Assembly (NCBI GenBank): GCA_002163135.1
Contig: MAAN01000035.1
Location: 124,001 to 188,000 of the forward strand
Direction: 5' to 3'
Source: Alphaproteobacteria bacterium 46_93_T64
GTDB taxonomy: Bacteria > Pseudomonadota > Alphaproteobacteria > Sneathiellales > Sneathiellaceae
Length of the DNA stretch: 64,000 nt
Shown here: in pieces, positions 15,812 through 25,048 of the stretch
How the letters are laid out: each line of letters starts with the position of its first letter
Position numbering within the stretch: position 1 is the stretch's first letter
Notes under the pieces: model-generated
Seen by the model: only the letters and a program-made list of their open reading frames with translations
Told to the model about the DNA's origin: nothing
Databases searched by the model: none
Made by a program: the position numbers and the translations under genes

Positions 15812-18463
15812 ATGGAAAACAGTATCTACAAATATATTTTGGCTCACAGCAAGAAGCAGCAAATTATACTTACCCTGCTGTCCTGCGCATCCTTTCCGTT
15901 TCTTTATTATTATTTAGAACTTCCCAAAATCATTATCGATCAGGCAATTCAGGCCAAGGATATCGTTTTTCCCGTTGAATATATGGGATTTTCCATAGAT
16001 CAGCAGGCTTTTCTATATGTTGCCGTTTGTATATTTTTAGTTCTTGTCGTTATAAACCAAGGCTTTAAGTACGTCATCAACGTCTATCAGGGCATTACCG
16101 GAGAGCGCATGCTGAGGCGCCTTCGATTTCAACTTTATAGTCACATTTTACGTTTCCCATTGCCCATTTTTCGCAAGAAAAGCTCAGGCGAATTGATCCC
16201 AATGATCACGGCGGAAGTAGAACCCCTTGGAGGGTTTATTGGTGAAGCCTTTGCGCTGCCCGTTTTTCAAGGTGGGTATCTGGTTGTTATTATGGCGTTT
16301 TTGTTGATCCAGAACGTCTATATGGCAATGGCTGCCATTGCACTTTATCCACTGCAAGCCTATTTCATTCCGAAAATGCAGAAAAAGGTAAACTTGCTTG
16401 GAAAAGAACGTGTCCAACGCGTTCGGGCGCTTTCTGAAAAAATTGGTGAAACCGTTGCTGGCGTCCAGGAAATTCATATCCACGATACTTCCAATTACTT
16501 GCGGGCCAATTTTTCACAGCAACTTGGACGTATCTATAAGGTTCGCTACAGCATTTACCTGCTAAAATTTGTTATCAAATTCCTCAACAACTTCATTCAA
16601 CAATTAGGCCCCTTTTTCTTCTACGGCCTTGGCGGCACCATGGTAATTGAAGGAAATCTTGAAATTGGTACTTTGGTCGCAGCTATTTCCGCCCATAAAG
16701 AGATGGCGGCCCCGTGGAAAGCACTTCTGTCCTATTACCAGCGGCGTGAAGATGCCCGCATCAAGTATGAGCAAGTTGTTGAACAATTTGAACCCGCGGG
16801 CCTACGTACTGAGGCTCATCAAAGCACGGAACCTGATCCTTTGCCGTTGCTTTCCGGTGAAATGATTGGATCGAACATCATCCTTTCAGATGATACTGGG
16901 TCAGCTCAGCTAGAAGGTTTAAATATTAGATTTGGGCTGGATAAGAAAATAGCCATCGTTGGTGCAGCGGGTTCTGGCCGCGAAGCTTTGACACAAGTGC
17001 TTGCCCGCCTGATTGACCCTGACAAAGGGCGTATTTCCGCCGGTGACTTAGATATGTTGCAAGCCCCTGAAGCCATAACCGGTCGCCGGATTTCTTATAT
17101 CGGACAGTCCGGATACATTTTTAACGACACTATTGGCGAAAATCTGTTTTTTGGTCTGAAACATCGCCCTCTGCAAGACATTGAAATCCACGACGAGGAA
17201 ATGCAAGAATTTCTGAACAATGACAAAGCTGAGATAAAATTGACCGGCAATAGCCCTCATAATTTCACTGCCGACTGGATTGATTACGCAAGTGCTGGCG
17301 TAACGAACCCTGAACAATTGGATGTGCGCGCCATCGATGTATTGCAAATGGTGGAACTTGGGGATGACGTGTATCAGTTTGGACTTAGAAGCACTCTAAA
17401 TCCACAAGAGGATGTTGAAGAAGCCAGTCTTATACTTGCAGCTCGACGGCGTTTCTTTGAAAAACTAGAGGCAGATCCTGCACTTGCAAATCTGGTAGAG
17501 GCCTTTGAGCAGGATAAATATAATACCAATGCAACTCTGGGTGAAAACCTGTTATTTGGGACCCCGGTTGGCAACAAATTTGATATGGAGCGCCTCGCTG
17601 AAAACAGTTACGTCCAAAAAGTAATTGAAGAAGCCGACCTTACAAGAGCCTTCCTTGAGATGGGATATCATGTCGCCACGTTGATGATTGAGCTGTTTGC
17701 TGACCTGCCACCAGATCACGAATTTTTCCAGCTATATGGCTTCATCAGCTCAGAAGAGCTACCTGAATATCAAGCCATAATTAGCCGTGTCTCTATGGAA
17801 AATGTCGATCAGCTTCGTGAAGAAGATCGGTTGCGCTTTATGTCGCTGCCTTTCAAAGTAATCCCATCACGGCACCGACTCGGTGTGATTACGGATGATA
17901 TTCAGGAAAAAATCGTCCAGGCACGAAAACAATTCGTAGATCATTTACCACATGACTTAGAGGGCAGTATCGCATTTTTCGATGCCGACGCTTATAATGC
18001 TGCTGCGAATATTCAGGACAATATCTTGTTTGGCAAGATCGCCTATGGATATGCGCAAGCCAACGAAAAAATCGGCGCACTTTTGGCGTCTGTTGTTGAA
18101 GAGATGGAACTTAAACGGGCGATTATAAAAGTCGGGTTGAATTTCAACACTGGAGCTGGCGGTGCGCGACTTAGTGAAAACCAGCGGCAAAAGCTCTGTA
18201 TTGCTCGTTCAATTATCAAAAAACCACAATTGCTTGTTATTAATCAAGCCATTGCCTCTTTTGATCACAGAACACAACAACGGTTACTTGAAAATATTTT
18301 AGAAGAATTTGAAGAACGTAGTGTTATCTGGTCCCTAGAGAAACCAGAAATGGCCTATTTGTTCGATCAAATTGTCCTTATTAATGGTGGTGTAGTCGCG
18401 GAGACAGGTGACTATGACCAATTGCAAAAAAGTAGCGAGCAATTTCGAATGCTAACCGCATAA
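15812..18463 (+). CDS. ABC transporter-like membrane protein with a catalytically degenerate, expanded ATPase domain
   Basis: An 883-residue protein with an exporter-type membrane domain (residues about 1-330, six helices) and a C-terminal ABC domain. Every catalytic position is altered. Walker A is GAAGSGRE (384-391, Lys to Arg at 390). The signature is LSENQ (787-791). Walker B ends VINQ (Asp to Asn 811, catalytic Glu to Gln 812). The H-loop His is Glu 843. About 400 residues separate Walker A from the signature, against roughly 100-120 usually. This stretch repeats an ENLLFG-type element three times (438-448, 577-583, 733-741). The frame is intact. It probably binds nucleotide poorly or not at all and may act as a regulated scaffold or channel. 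The cNMP-binding gene follows by 24 nt. Confidence 0.85.
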   Translation: MENSIYKYILAHSKKQQIILTLLSCASFPFLYYYLELPKIIIDQAIQAKDIVFPVEYMGFSIDQQAFLYVAVCIFLVLVVINQGFKYVINVYQGITGERMLRRLRFQLYSHILRFPLPIFRKKSSGELIPMITAEVEPLGGFIGEAFALPVFQGGYLVVIMAFLLIQNVYMAMAAIALYPLQAYFIPKMQKKVNLLGKERVQRVRALSEKIGETVAGVQEIHIHDTSNYLRANFSQQLGRIYKVRYSIYLLKFVIKFLNNFIQQLGPFFFYGLGGTMVIEGNLEIGTLVAAISAHKEMAAPWKALLSYYQRREDARIKYEQVVEQFEPAGLRTEAHQSTEPDPLPLLSGEMIGSNIILSDDTGSAQLEGLNIRFGLDKKIAIVGAAGSGREALTQVLARLIDPDKGRISAGDLDMLQAPEAITGRRISYIGQSGYIFNDTIGENLFFGLKHRPLQDIEIHDEEMQEFLNNDKAEIKLTGNSPHNFTADWIDYASAGVTNPEQLDVRAIDVLQMVELGDDVYQFGLRSTLNPQEDVEEASLILAARRRFFEKLEADPALANLVEAFEQDKYNTNATLGENLLFGTPVGNKFDMERLAENSYVQKVIEEADLTRAFLEMGYHVATLMIELFADLPPDHEFFQLYGFISSEELPEYQAIISRVSMENVDQLREEDRLRFMSLPFKVIPSRHRLGVITDDIQEKIVQARKQFVDHLPHDLEGSIAFFDADAYNAAANIQDNILFGKIAYGYAQANEKIGALLASVVEEMELKRAIIKVGLNFNTGAGGARLSENQRQKLCIARSIIKKPQLLVINQAIASFDHRTQQRLLENILEEFEERSVIWSLEKPEMAYLFDQIVLINGGVVAETGDYDQLQKSSEQFRMLTA

Positions 18464-18487
18464 TTGCCGTGAAAAGGAGTGTGTAAA

Positions 18488-18958
18488 TTGAGCTTGAGAG
18501 AAGAAGTAGAAACCCTTCGGCAAATCCCGCTATTTGCCAAAGTCGATCCATCAAAAATAAAGCTACTCGCTTTCACGTCTGAACGGGTAACGTTTCAACC
18601 AGGCGAATTACTTTGTAAACAGGGTGATATGGGTGATGCGGCTTATGTCATTATTAGCGGACAAGCCGATGTGTTAATCGACACACCTAACGGCTCAATT
18701 CGTGTTGCTACATTCAAGAAAAATGATGTGGTTGGCGAAATTGCGATCCTTATCAACATCCCAAGAACGGCGACAATCAAAGCTTCGTCCGAGCTCACGG
18801 CACTCCGCATAACAAAAGATTTGTTCTTGCGCATGATTTCCGAATTTCCAGAAATGGCTGTTGAAATGATGCGCGTTCTGGCGGAACGTTTGGTACGAAC
18901 AACAGCAGAGCTCCAAAAAGCTCAAGAGAGCCTTCAAAAAGCGGAAAATGACGACTGA
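18488..18958 (+). CDS. Cyclic-nucleotide-binding domain protein
   Basis: A 156-residue single-domain protein with a CAP-family cNMP fold. The phosphate-binding cassette VVGEIAILINIPRTAT retains the Glu and Arg that contact the cyclic phosphate. A C-terminal helix ends in a short coiled stretch. There is no DNA-binding domain, so it is not a Crp-type regulator. TTG at 18488 is chosen because AAGGAG (18473-18478) sits nine bases ahead; a GTG at 18479 would be too close to that site. The location directly behind the degenerate ABC-type gene suggests it is a ligand-sensing partner of that protein; this is inference. Confidence 0.83.
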   Translation: MSLREEVETLRQIPLFAKVDPSKIKLLAFTSERVTFQPGELLCKQGDMGDAAYVIISGQADVLIDTPNGSIRVATFKKNDVVGEIAILINIPRTATIKASSELTALRITKDLFLRMISEFPEMAVEMMRVLAERLVRTTAELQKAQESLQKAENDD

Positions 18959-19047
18959 TTGAGTAAACCAACTCTGGGCTTTTCTTATCATTCATGCTGT
19001 AAGTAAGGTCTTTAGTTTTTGTCAATATATATTTTGAAACAAACTTG

Positions 19048-20376
19048 ATGACTTCGTACATTAACCGTTGGATAAGTTCAGCCGCAATTTACCGTGACCC
19101 AAGAGTTATGGTTATTCTTTTTCTGGGTTTCTCTTCAGGGTTACCATTGGCATTGACGGGAACTACTCTTTCCCTGTGGCTGAGGGAAGAAGGGCTCACC
19201 CTTACCTCCATCGGTTTATTTGCAAATGTAGCAACACCCTATGCCCTTAAATTTTTGTGGGCGCCGCTCGTTGATAAAATGCCAATCCCAATTCTCAGCC
19301 GCTTACTTGGCCGCCGTCGTGGCTGGCTAGTTCTCACACAAGTTTGCCTGATCCTTTCCATTTTTGGGCTGAGTACAACTAATCCTGTAGATAACATTGG
19401 TTTGACCGCGTTTTTCGCCTTTCTGGTAGCTTTCTCGTCTGCCAGTCAAGACATTGTCATTGATGCTTACCGCGTTGAAATTAGTGACGAAAAAAGTCTT
19501 GCTGCCGGCGCGGCCGCAATTGTTTTCGGATATCGAATTGGTATGCTGGTCTCTGGTGCTGGTGCCCTTTATTTGGCATCGACGGTTAGCTGGCAACTCA
19601 CTTATGCCATCATGGCGGCTATGGTTTTGATCGGCGTAATAACGACTTTCATATGCAGGGAACCTGAAAATTATGCCCCCTCTAGGTCAGCAGGGTTCAA
19701 TGCAGAGACACCACGCTTTGATGCTTATCTAACATGGATTAAAGAAGCCGTTATTGATCCGCTGGCAGACTTTGCTAAACGACCAGGCTGGGTAGCTATC
19801 CTGTTATTCGTCATGTTGTATAAGTTTGGAGACAGCTTGGCGGGCGTTATGAGTACGCCCTTCTTCTATGATCTCGGCTTCACAAAAATAGAAATTGCAA
19901 ATGTAAGTAAAGTCTATGGGACTGCAGCGACATTTTTAGGACTTGCGCTTGGGGGCTGGCTTATGGCGGCAACAGGCCTATACCGAACCTTATGGATTTG
20001 CGGTTTCTTACAATTGGGGTCAAACCTGATGTTTGCTGTGCAGGCTATGGCTGGAAACGATGTCACAGTCCTCGCAGCAACTGTTGGTATTGAGAATTTG
20101 GCTGGAGGCATGGGGACTGCGGCCTTTGTCGCGTACCTTTCCAGCCTTTGCAATGTTTCCTATACCGCCACGCAATACGCGCTGCTCTCATCATTCATGG
20201 CGACAGCGCGCATCTGGTTCTCCTCTCCGGGAGGCCTACTCGCTGAAAGCGTCGGCTGGGTCGAATTTTTTCTTCTAACAACTGTGGCAGCCATCCCCGG
20301 TCTAATGCTACTATGGTGGCTAACAAGGCCGGGAACTAGAACCCGGACCGGAGAGACTGAAACCAATACTGTGTAA
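19048..20376 (+). CDS. MFS transporter of the AmpG (muropeptide permease) family
   Basis: A 442-residue protein with about twelve membrane helices. The N-terminal FLGFSSGLPLALTGTTLSLW and the following KFLWAPLVDK and GRRRGW are AmpG hallmarks. AmpG imports anhydromuropeptides from the periplasm for cell-wall recycling. The ATG at 19048 is preferred over the TTG immediately before it. It could follow the cNMP gene in the same transcript (89-nt gap). Alphaproteobacteria often carry several AmpG paralogues, so the exact substrate is not assured. Confidence 0.83.
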   Translation: MTSYINRWISSAAIYRDPRVMVILFLGFSSGLPLALTGTTLSLWLREEGLTLTSIGLFANVATPYALKFLWAPLVDKMPIPILSRLLGRRRGWLVLTQVCLILSIFGLSTTNPVDNIGLTAFFAFLVAFSSASQDIVIDAYRVEISDEKSLAAGAAAIVFGYRIGMLVSGAGALYLASTVSWQLTYAIMAAMVLIGVITTFICREPENYAPSRSAGFNAETPRFDAYLTWIKEAVIDPLADFAKRPGWVAILLFVMLYKFGDSLAGVMSTPFFYDLGFTKIEIANVSKVYGTAATFLGLALGGWLMAATGLYRTLWICGFLQLGSNLMFAVQAMAGNDVTVLAATVGIENLAGGMGTAAFVAYLSSLCNVSYTATQYALLSSFMATARIWFSSPGGLLAESVGWVEFFLLTTVAAIPGLMLLWWLTRPGTRTRTGETETNTV

Positions 20377-20408
20377 CCAAGAGATCCAAAAAGGATCCGG
20401 AGACGACA

Positions 20409-21926
20409 ATGAACATAGCAAATTTACTCGCACGAACTGCGCGGACTTATCCCGATCATGCAGCCCTCGCATACGGGACGGAAGTAACCGCGGACTATAA
20501 ACAGTTTGATGCGCAATCAGCGGCCCTCGCAGGCGCTCTGCTTCAGGAGTACAAACTTGAAAAAGGGGATCGGGTTGCATTGATCATGAAAAACCATCCG
20601 GAATATTGGGTGGCACTATTTGCTGTCTGGCGGGCGGGCCTCGTGGCTGTTCCAGTAAATGCAAAACTGCATATCACCGAGTTTCAATATATTTTGGAAA
20701 ATTCCGAAAGCAAACTGTGCTTCGCGACACCCGAACTCGCGGATGCACTTAAAGACTTGAACGGCCTAGCCGAGGTTATTGACATCACCAGCGCAGAATA
20801 TGCAGCGCATAAATCCCATCCCCCCGTTCACATGATTGATATGGCGCCGAACGATCTTGCGTGGCTATTCTATACGTCGGGAACAACAGGCAAACCAAAA
20901 GGAGCTATGCTCAGTCACCGCAATATTCTTTGTAGTATTTTGAGCTATTTCGCAGATGTGACAGATCTGGAGCCCGGCGATGCCGTTATCCATGCAGCGC
21001 CTCAAACTCATGGATCCGGCCTTTATGGCTTACCGCTTATTGCTAAAGGCGGTATTCAGGTGACGCCGCTAAGTGGTGGTTTTGATCCTGCAGAAACTCT
21101 TGAACTTATAAATCACTACCCAAACTCCTGCTTCTTCTTTGCCCCTACCATGATCCACCGACTTATTGGATCCTCCGCCTTCGAGGGTGCCGATACCAGC
21201 AACATTAAGCTGATCGTTTATGGGGGCGGCCCCATGTATGAGGCCGACATTCGAAAGGCCCTCATCGCGATTGGTCCTAAATTCTGCCAAATTTATGGTC
21301 AAGGCGAAGCCCCAATGACCATCACCGTTCTCACACAATGGGAACTTGCCAATAATGCCGGGCATCCGAAACGGTCTGAACGTCTGGCCTCCGTTGGTGT
21401 GGAGCGGACAGATGTGGAAGTTCGCATTGTGGATGAAGAAGGCAGGCAATGCGCGACCGATGAAGTTGGCGAGATTACGGCGCGCGGCGATGTTGTGATG
21501 TTAGGATACTGGAAAAACGAAGTGGCAACCCAAAATACCATCCGTGATGGCTGGCTATATACGGGTGATTTGGGATGCATGGACGATGAAGGGTTTCTTA
21601 CCCTCAAAGATCGTTCTAAAGATCTGATAATTTCTGGTGGCACCAACATCTATCCCCGAGAAATTGAAGAAGTTCTTCTAAAACATCCTTCTGTAGATGA
21701 AGTCTCAATTGTTGGTCGACATCACGCAGATTGGGGCGAAGAAGTTGTCGCATTTGTTGTTGCAAAAGAGGGGCATTCACTGGATACGGAAACACTGGAT
21801 GCGTTTTGTATCGAGCATATGGCCCGCTTCAAACGTCCTAAAGAGTATTTCTATCCAGCTACTTTACCAAAGAACAACTACGGCAAAGTTCTTAAAACTG
21901 AACTCCGCGCGCAGCTGAAGGCTTAA
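20409..21926 (+). CDS. Acyl-CoA synthetase / AMP-dependent ligase
   Basis: A 505-residue ANL-superfamily enzyme. The P-loop FYTSGTTGKPKGAMLSH is near residue 155, YGQGEAPM is the A5-type motif, YTGDLG carries the ribose-binding Asp, and NNYGKVLK near the C-terminus has the catalytic Lys. It activates a carboxylate as acyl-AMP and then acyl-CoA. GGAG lies six bases before the ATG. It starts 32 nt after the AmpG-like gene and converges with the GNAT gene, overlapping it by 4 nt. The chain length of the substrate is unknown. Confidence 0.88.
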   Translation: MNIANLLARTARTYPDHAALAYGTEVTADYKQFDAQSAALAGALLQEYKLEKGDRVALIMKNHPEYWVALFAVWRAGLVAVPVNAKLHITEFQYILENSESKLCFATPELADALKDLNGLAEVIDITSAEYAAHKSHPPVHMIDMAPNDLAWLFYTSGTTGKPKGAMLSHRNILCSILSYFADVTDLEPGDAVIHAAPQTHGSGLYGLPLIAKGGIQVTPLSGGFDPAETLELINHYPNSCFFFAPTMIHRLIGSSAFEGADTSNIKLIVYGGGPMYEADIRKALIAIGPKFCQIYGQGEAPMTITVLTQWELANNAGHPKRSERLASVGVERTDVEVRIVDEEGRQCATDEVGEITARGDVVMLGYWKNEVATQNTIRDGWLYTGDLGCMDDEGFLTLKDRSKDLIISGGTNIYPREIEEVLLKHPSVDEVSIVGRHHADWGEEVVAFVVAKEGHSLDTETLDAFCIEHMARFKRPKEYFYPATLPKNNYGKVLKTELRAQLKA

Positions 21927-22522
21927 GACCTTTGAAATCGGCTCACCTGATATGTCAGATGGTTTTTGACGGTGGGCCATTCACTTTGAATAATGCTGAA
22001 AACACAGGTATCTCGGAGCGAGCCATCGGGCAATAATCGGTGGTTCCTCAAGATACCATCTAGTTTTGCTCCAAGACCCTCAATTGCTGTTCTGCTTTGG
22101 CGATTTAAAAAGTGCGTACAGAATTCAACGGCAATACACTCCAATTCTTCAAAAGCATGTTTGAGCAACAACAACTTACATCGCCTATTAAGTCCGCTCC
22201 CGTGAACAGATTTTCTATTCCACGTGTGGCCGATTTCCAATCGTTTGTTCGCAGCATCAATATTCATAAAAGTCGTCATACCAACAACTTTACCCGATGC
22301 TTTTTCAATGACGGAAAATGCAATCATACTGCCCGATCCTTGCAAGCTTAACCTGCGTTCAATCTCGGAGCGCATTTCTTCTGGTTTTGGAACCATGGTG
22401 TACCACAAGTTCCAAAGTTCGCCATCTTTCGCAGCCTCCACGAGATCCTTTTCGTGGGAAAGCTCAAGTGGCACCAGCTTAACAATTTCATCCGATAACG
22501 TTATGGGAGATAACCAAGACAT
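21923..22522 (-). CDS. GNAT-family N-acetyltransferase (RimJ/RimL-like)
   Basis: A 199-residue protein with an Acetyltransf_3-type fold: VKLVPLELSHEKDLVEAA at the N-terminus, GMTTFMNIDAANKRLEIGHTW in the middle, and an Asn-containing FLNRQSRTAIEGLGAK motif as in RimJ/RimL relatives. The canonical acetyl-CoA loop is modified (KSVHGSGLNRRCKL). The ATG at 22522 has AGGTG just ahead of it; a GTG at 22528 is an alternative. Its target could be a ribosomal protein or a small amine. Confidence 0.78.
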   Translation of the reverse strand: MSWLSPITLSDEIVKLVPLELSHEKDLVEAAKDGELWNLWYTMVPKPEEMRSEIERRLSLQGSGSMIAFSVIEKASGKVVGMTTFMNIDAANKRLEIGHTWNRKSVHGSGLNRRCKLLLLKHAFEELECIAVEFCTHFLNRQSRTAIEGLGAKLDGILRNHRLLPDGSLRDTCVFSIIQSEWPTVKNHLTYQVSRFQRS

Positions 22523-22621
22523 ATTCACACCTGTTCAAATATTGAATAGATGATTTAGAATTCAATTGGCTCTTTCAAAAGATCCAATAATACTTAATTG
22601 ATGGAACCATTCGATTTGGGC

Positions 22622-22653
22622 AAAAAAAACAGCCGCCCATTTCAAGGCGGCTG
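22622..22653 (-). terminator. Intrinsic terminator of maeB
   Basis: A perfect 8-bp stem (22630-22637 with 22646-22653) encloses an 8-nt loop. On the minus strand it is followed by eight T residues (complement of 22622-22629). It lies 23 bases after the malic enzyme stop. Confidence 0.9.
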
Positions 22654-22676
22654 AATTATTTTTGATTTATAAAAAC

Positions 22677-24941
22677 TTATTGACCAGCTTCATGAGCCGC
22701 CAGCGCTGCCATGTTCACAAGATCAGAAACTGTTGCCCCAATCGGCACAATCTGAACCGGTTTACTCAAGCCAACCATCAACGGGCCGATAACTTTTGTC
22801 TCCCCCATTACAGATATTAACTTTGACGTAATATGCGCAGAATGCAGACCCGGCATCACCAACACGTTGGCTGGACCTGATAATCGGCAGAAAGGATAAA
22901 GCGCCATAATTTCAGGATTGAGCGCCACATCAGCCGACATTTCACCGTCGTATTCGAAGTCAAGTTCCTGCTGATCAAGCAGTTTAACAGCCTCTCGCAT
23001 GGACTCGGTCGTTGCATGTGCTGGATTGCCAAAGTTTGAGTATGACAACAAGGCGACCCGGGGTTCATGTCCCATACGCCGCGCAACTTCTGCGGCTTCT
23101 TTGGTGATGTTGACCAGCTCCTGAGCAGAGGGAAGCGTTGTTACGGCAGTATCAGCAATAAACACAGTACGGTCGCGGCCAACGGCGATGGAAACACCAA
23201 TAACCTTCTGGTTTTCTTTGGGGTCGATGACCTTGACAATTTCTTTAAAAGAAACAGAGAAACGCCGTGTTACACCCGTTACCATGGCGTCCGCGTCACC
23301 GCTTGCCACCATACAGGCCCCAAAAATATTACGATCCCGATTTACCAGACGAACACAATCACGGTACAAATAGCCTTTGCGTTGCAAGCGTTCATAGAGA
23401 AAATCGTGATACTTTTCGCGATCGTCCATTTCCAGCGCATTGTAAATCTCAATGTCTTCATCAAGTGCAATACCGACACTGGCCATGGTCTCTTTGATCA
23501 CGGCATCCCGGCCGATCAAAACTGGAACGCCATAACCCGCTTTCTTGAATTCGATCGCAGCACGGATAACTTTTTCTTCTTCACCTTCGGCAAAGACCAC
23601 GCGGCGTGGATTGGCGCGAACTTCATCCATGATCATTTGCAGGGAACCTGCCGTTGGATCAAGGCGAGCACGCAGTTCATTTCGATACGCAGCCTCATCA
23701 ATGATCGGTTTACGGGCCACACCAGTTTCCATCGCAGCTTTTGCAACAGCCATGGGAACGTGTGTGATCAAGCGCGGATCAAATGGCACAGGAATAATGT
23801 AGCCTGGGCCATAAACGGGGCGATTGCCTTTATAAGCCGCGGCCACTTCATCAGGGACATCTTCACGAGCAAGTTCTGCCAAAGCTTCCGCAGCGGCAAT
23901 TTTCATTTCTTCGTTAATAGTCGTCGCGCGAACATCCAGCGCACCCCGGAAAATATAGGGAAAACCGAGGACGTTGTTGACCTGATTTGGGAAATCTGAA
24001 CGCCCGGTTGCCACAATGGCATCCCCGCGCACTTCAGCAATTTCTTCAGGACGAATTTCAGGATCTGGGTTTGCCATGGCAAAAATAATTGGCTTAGCTG
24101 CCATTTCTTTTACCATAGATTTAGTGACAGCATCTTTTACAGAAAGCCCGAGGAAGATATCAGCACCAACCATAGCTTCCGCAAGTGTGCGATGATCTGT
24201 TTCCACCGCATGAGCAGATTTCCATTGGTTCATGCCTTCTTCACGGCCTTTGTAAATCACACCTTTTGTGTCACACAAGATGGCATTGCTATGCGGCAAT
24301 CCCATTGCCTTGATCAACTCAAGGCAGGCAATTGCCGCCGCGCCAGCGCCGTTTACGACAATTTTAACGTCTTCAATTTTACGCCCCGTCAGGTCCAGCG
24401 CGTTAATCACGCCTGCGGCGCAAATGATCGCTGTGCCGTGTTGATCGTCATGGAAAACCGGAATGTCCATAAGCTCACGAAGGCGTTGCTCAATAATAAA
24501 GCATTCTGGTGCTTTAATATCTTCAAGATTGATGCCGCCAAAGCTCGGTCCCATCAAACGGACAGAATTTACAAATTCGTCCACATCTTCAGTATCCAGT
24601 TCAAGATCGAAACAATCCAGATCGGCGAAGCGTTTAAATAAAACCGCCTTACCTTCCATAACCGGCTTCGATCCCAGTGCACCCAGATTACCGAGGCCCA
24701 GAACAGCTGTACCGTTTGTGATCACCGCAACGCGGTTGCCTTTGGTCGTGTAATCATAAACCGTATCTGGATCTTCAACGATCGCTAAGCAGGGAGCGGC
24801 AACACCTGGTGAATACGCTAGAGAGAGGTCCTGTTGTGTGGCAACCGATTTAGTCGCAACAATCTCCATCTTACCGGGTTTGCCTTGTGCATGGTAGCGC
24901 AATGCTTCGTCATATTGACTGGAATCCCGTGTATCACTCAT
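22677..24941 (-). CDS. maeB: NADP-dependent malic enzyme with C-terminal phosphotransacetylase-like domain
   Basis: A 754-residue MaeB-type enzyme that decarboxylates malate to pyruvate. The malic domain (about 1-425) includes VFHDDQHGTA with the catalytic Asp pair and a Rossmann segment VVNGAGAAAIACLEL. The C-terminal part (about 430-754) is a phosphate acetyltransferase-like module that usually acts as an acetyl-CoA-responsive regulatory domain. The length matches the MaeB family. The gene diverges from mutS and ends at a strong terminator. Confidence 0.95.
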   Translation of the reverse strand: MSDTRDSSQYDEALRYHAQGKPGKMEIVATKSVATQQDLSLAYSPGVAAPCLAIVEDPDTVYDYTTKGNRVAVITNGTAVLGLGNLGALGSKPVMEGKAVLFKRFADLDCFDLELDTEDVDEFVNSVRLMGPSFGGINLEDIKAPECFIIEQRLRELMDIPVFHDDQHGTAIICAAGVINALDLTGRKIEDVKIVVNGAGAAAIACLELIKAMGLPHSNAILCDTKGVIYKGREEGMNQWKSAHAVETDHRTLAEAMVGADIFLGLSVKDAVTKSMVKEMAAKPIIFAMANPDPEIRPEEIAEVRGDAIVATGRSDFPNQVNNVLGFPYIFRGALDVRATTINEEMKIAAAEALAELAREDVPDEVAAAYKGNRPVYGPGYIIPVPFDPRLITHVPMAVAKAAMETGVARKPIIDEAAYRNELRARLDPTAGSLQMIMDEVRANPRRVVFAEGEEEKVIRAAIEFKKAGYGVPVLIGRDAVIKETMASVGIALDEDIEIYNALEMDDREKYHDFLYERLQRKGYLYRDCVRLVNRDRNIFGACMVASGDADAMVTGVTRRFSVSFKEIVKVIDPKENQKVIGVSIAVGRDRTVFIADTAVTTLPSAQELVNITKEAAEVARRMGHEPRVALLSYSNFGNPAHATTESMREAVKLLDQQELDFEYDGEMSADVALNPEIMALYPFCRLSGPANVLVMPGLHSAHITSKLISVMGETKVIGPLMVGLSKPVQIVPIGATVSDLVNMAALAAHEAGQ

Positions 24942-25048
24942 CTTGCTTTTTCCCCAATTTGAACATCAAATTTTGACCTTGCAAACCTCTTGGCAAAATA
25001 AGTTGACAAAGGTGTTGGCAAAACCAGCGTCTATGGTAGTTTTCCATC

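Noticed and set aside
15812-18463. The ABC-type gene as a decayed pseudogene
   Set aside because: There is no frameshift or stop in 883 codons, the substitutions are conservative, and the downstream gene is closely spaced and intact. Degenerate but maintained is more likely.
23067-23999. A 310-codon open frame on the plus strand opposite maeB
   Set aside because: It lies wholly antisense to a well-conserved malic enzyme gene, has no recognisable motif, and its composition reflects the maeB codons read backwards.
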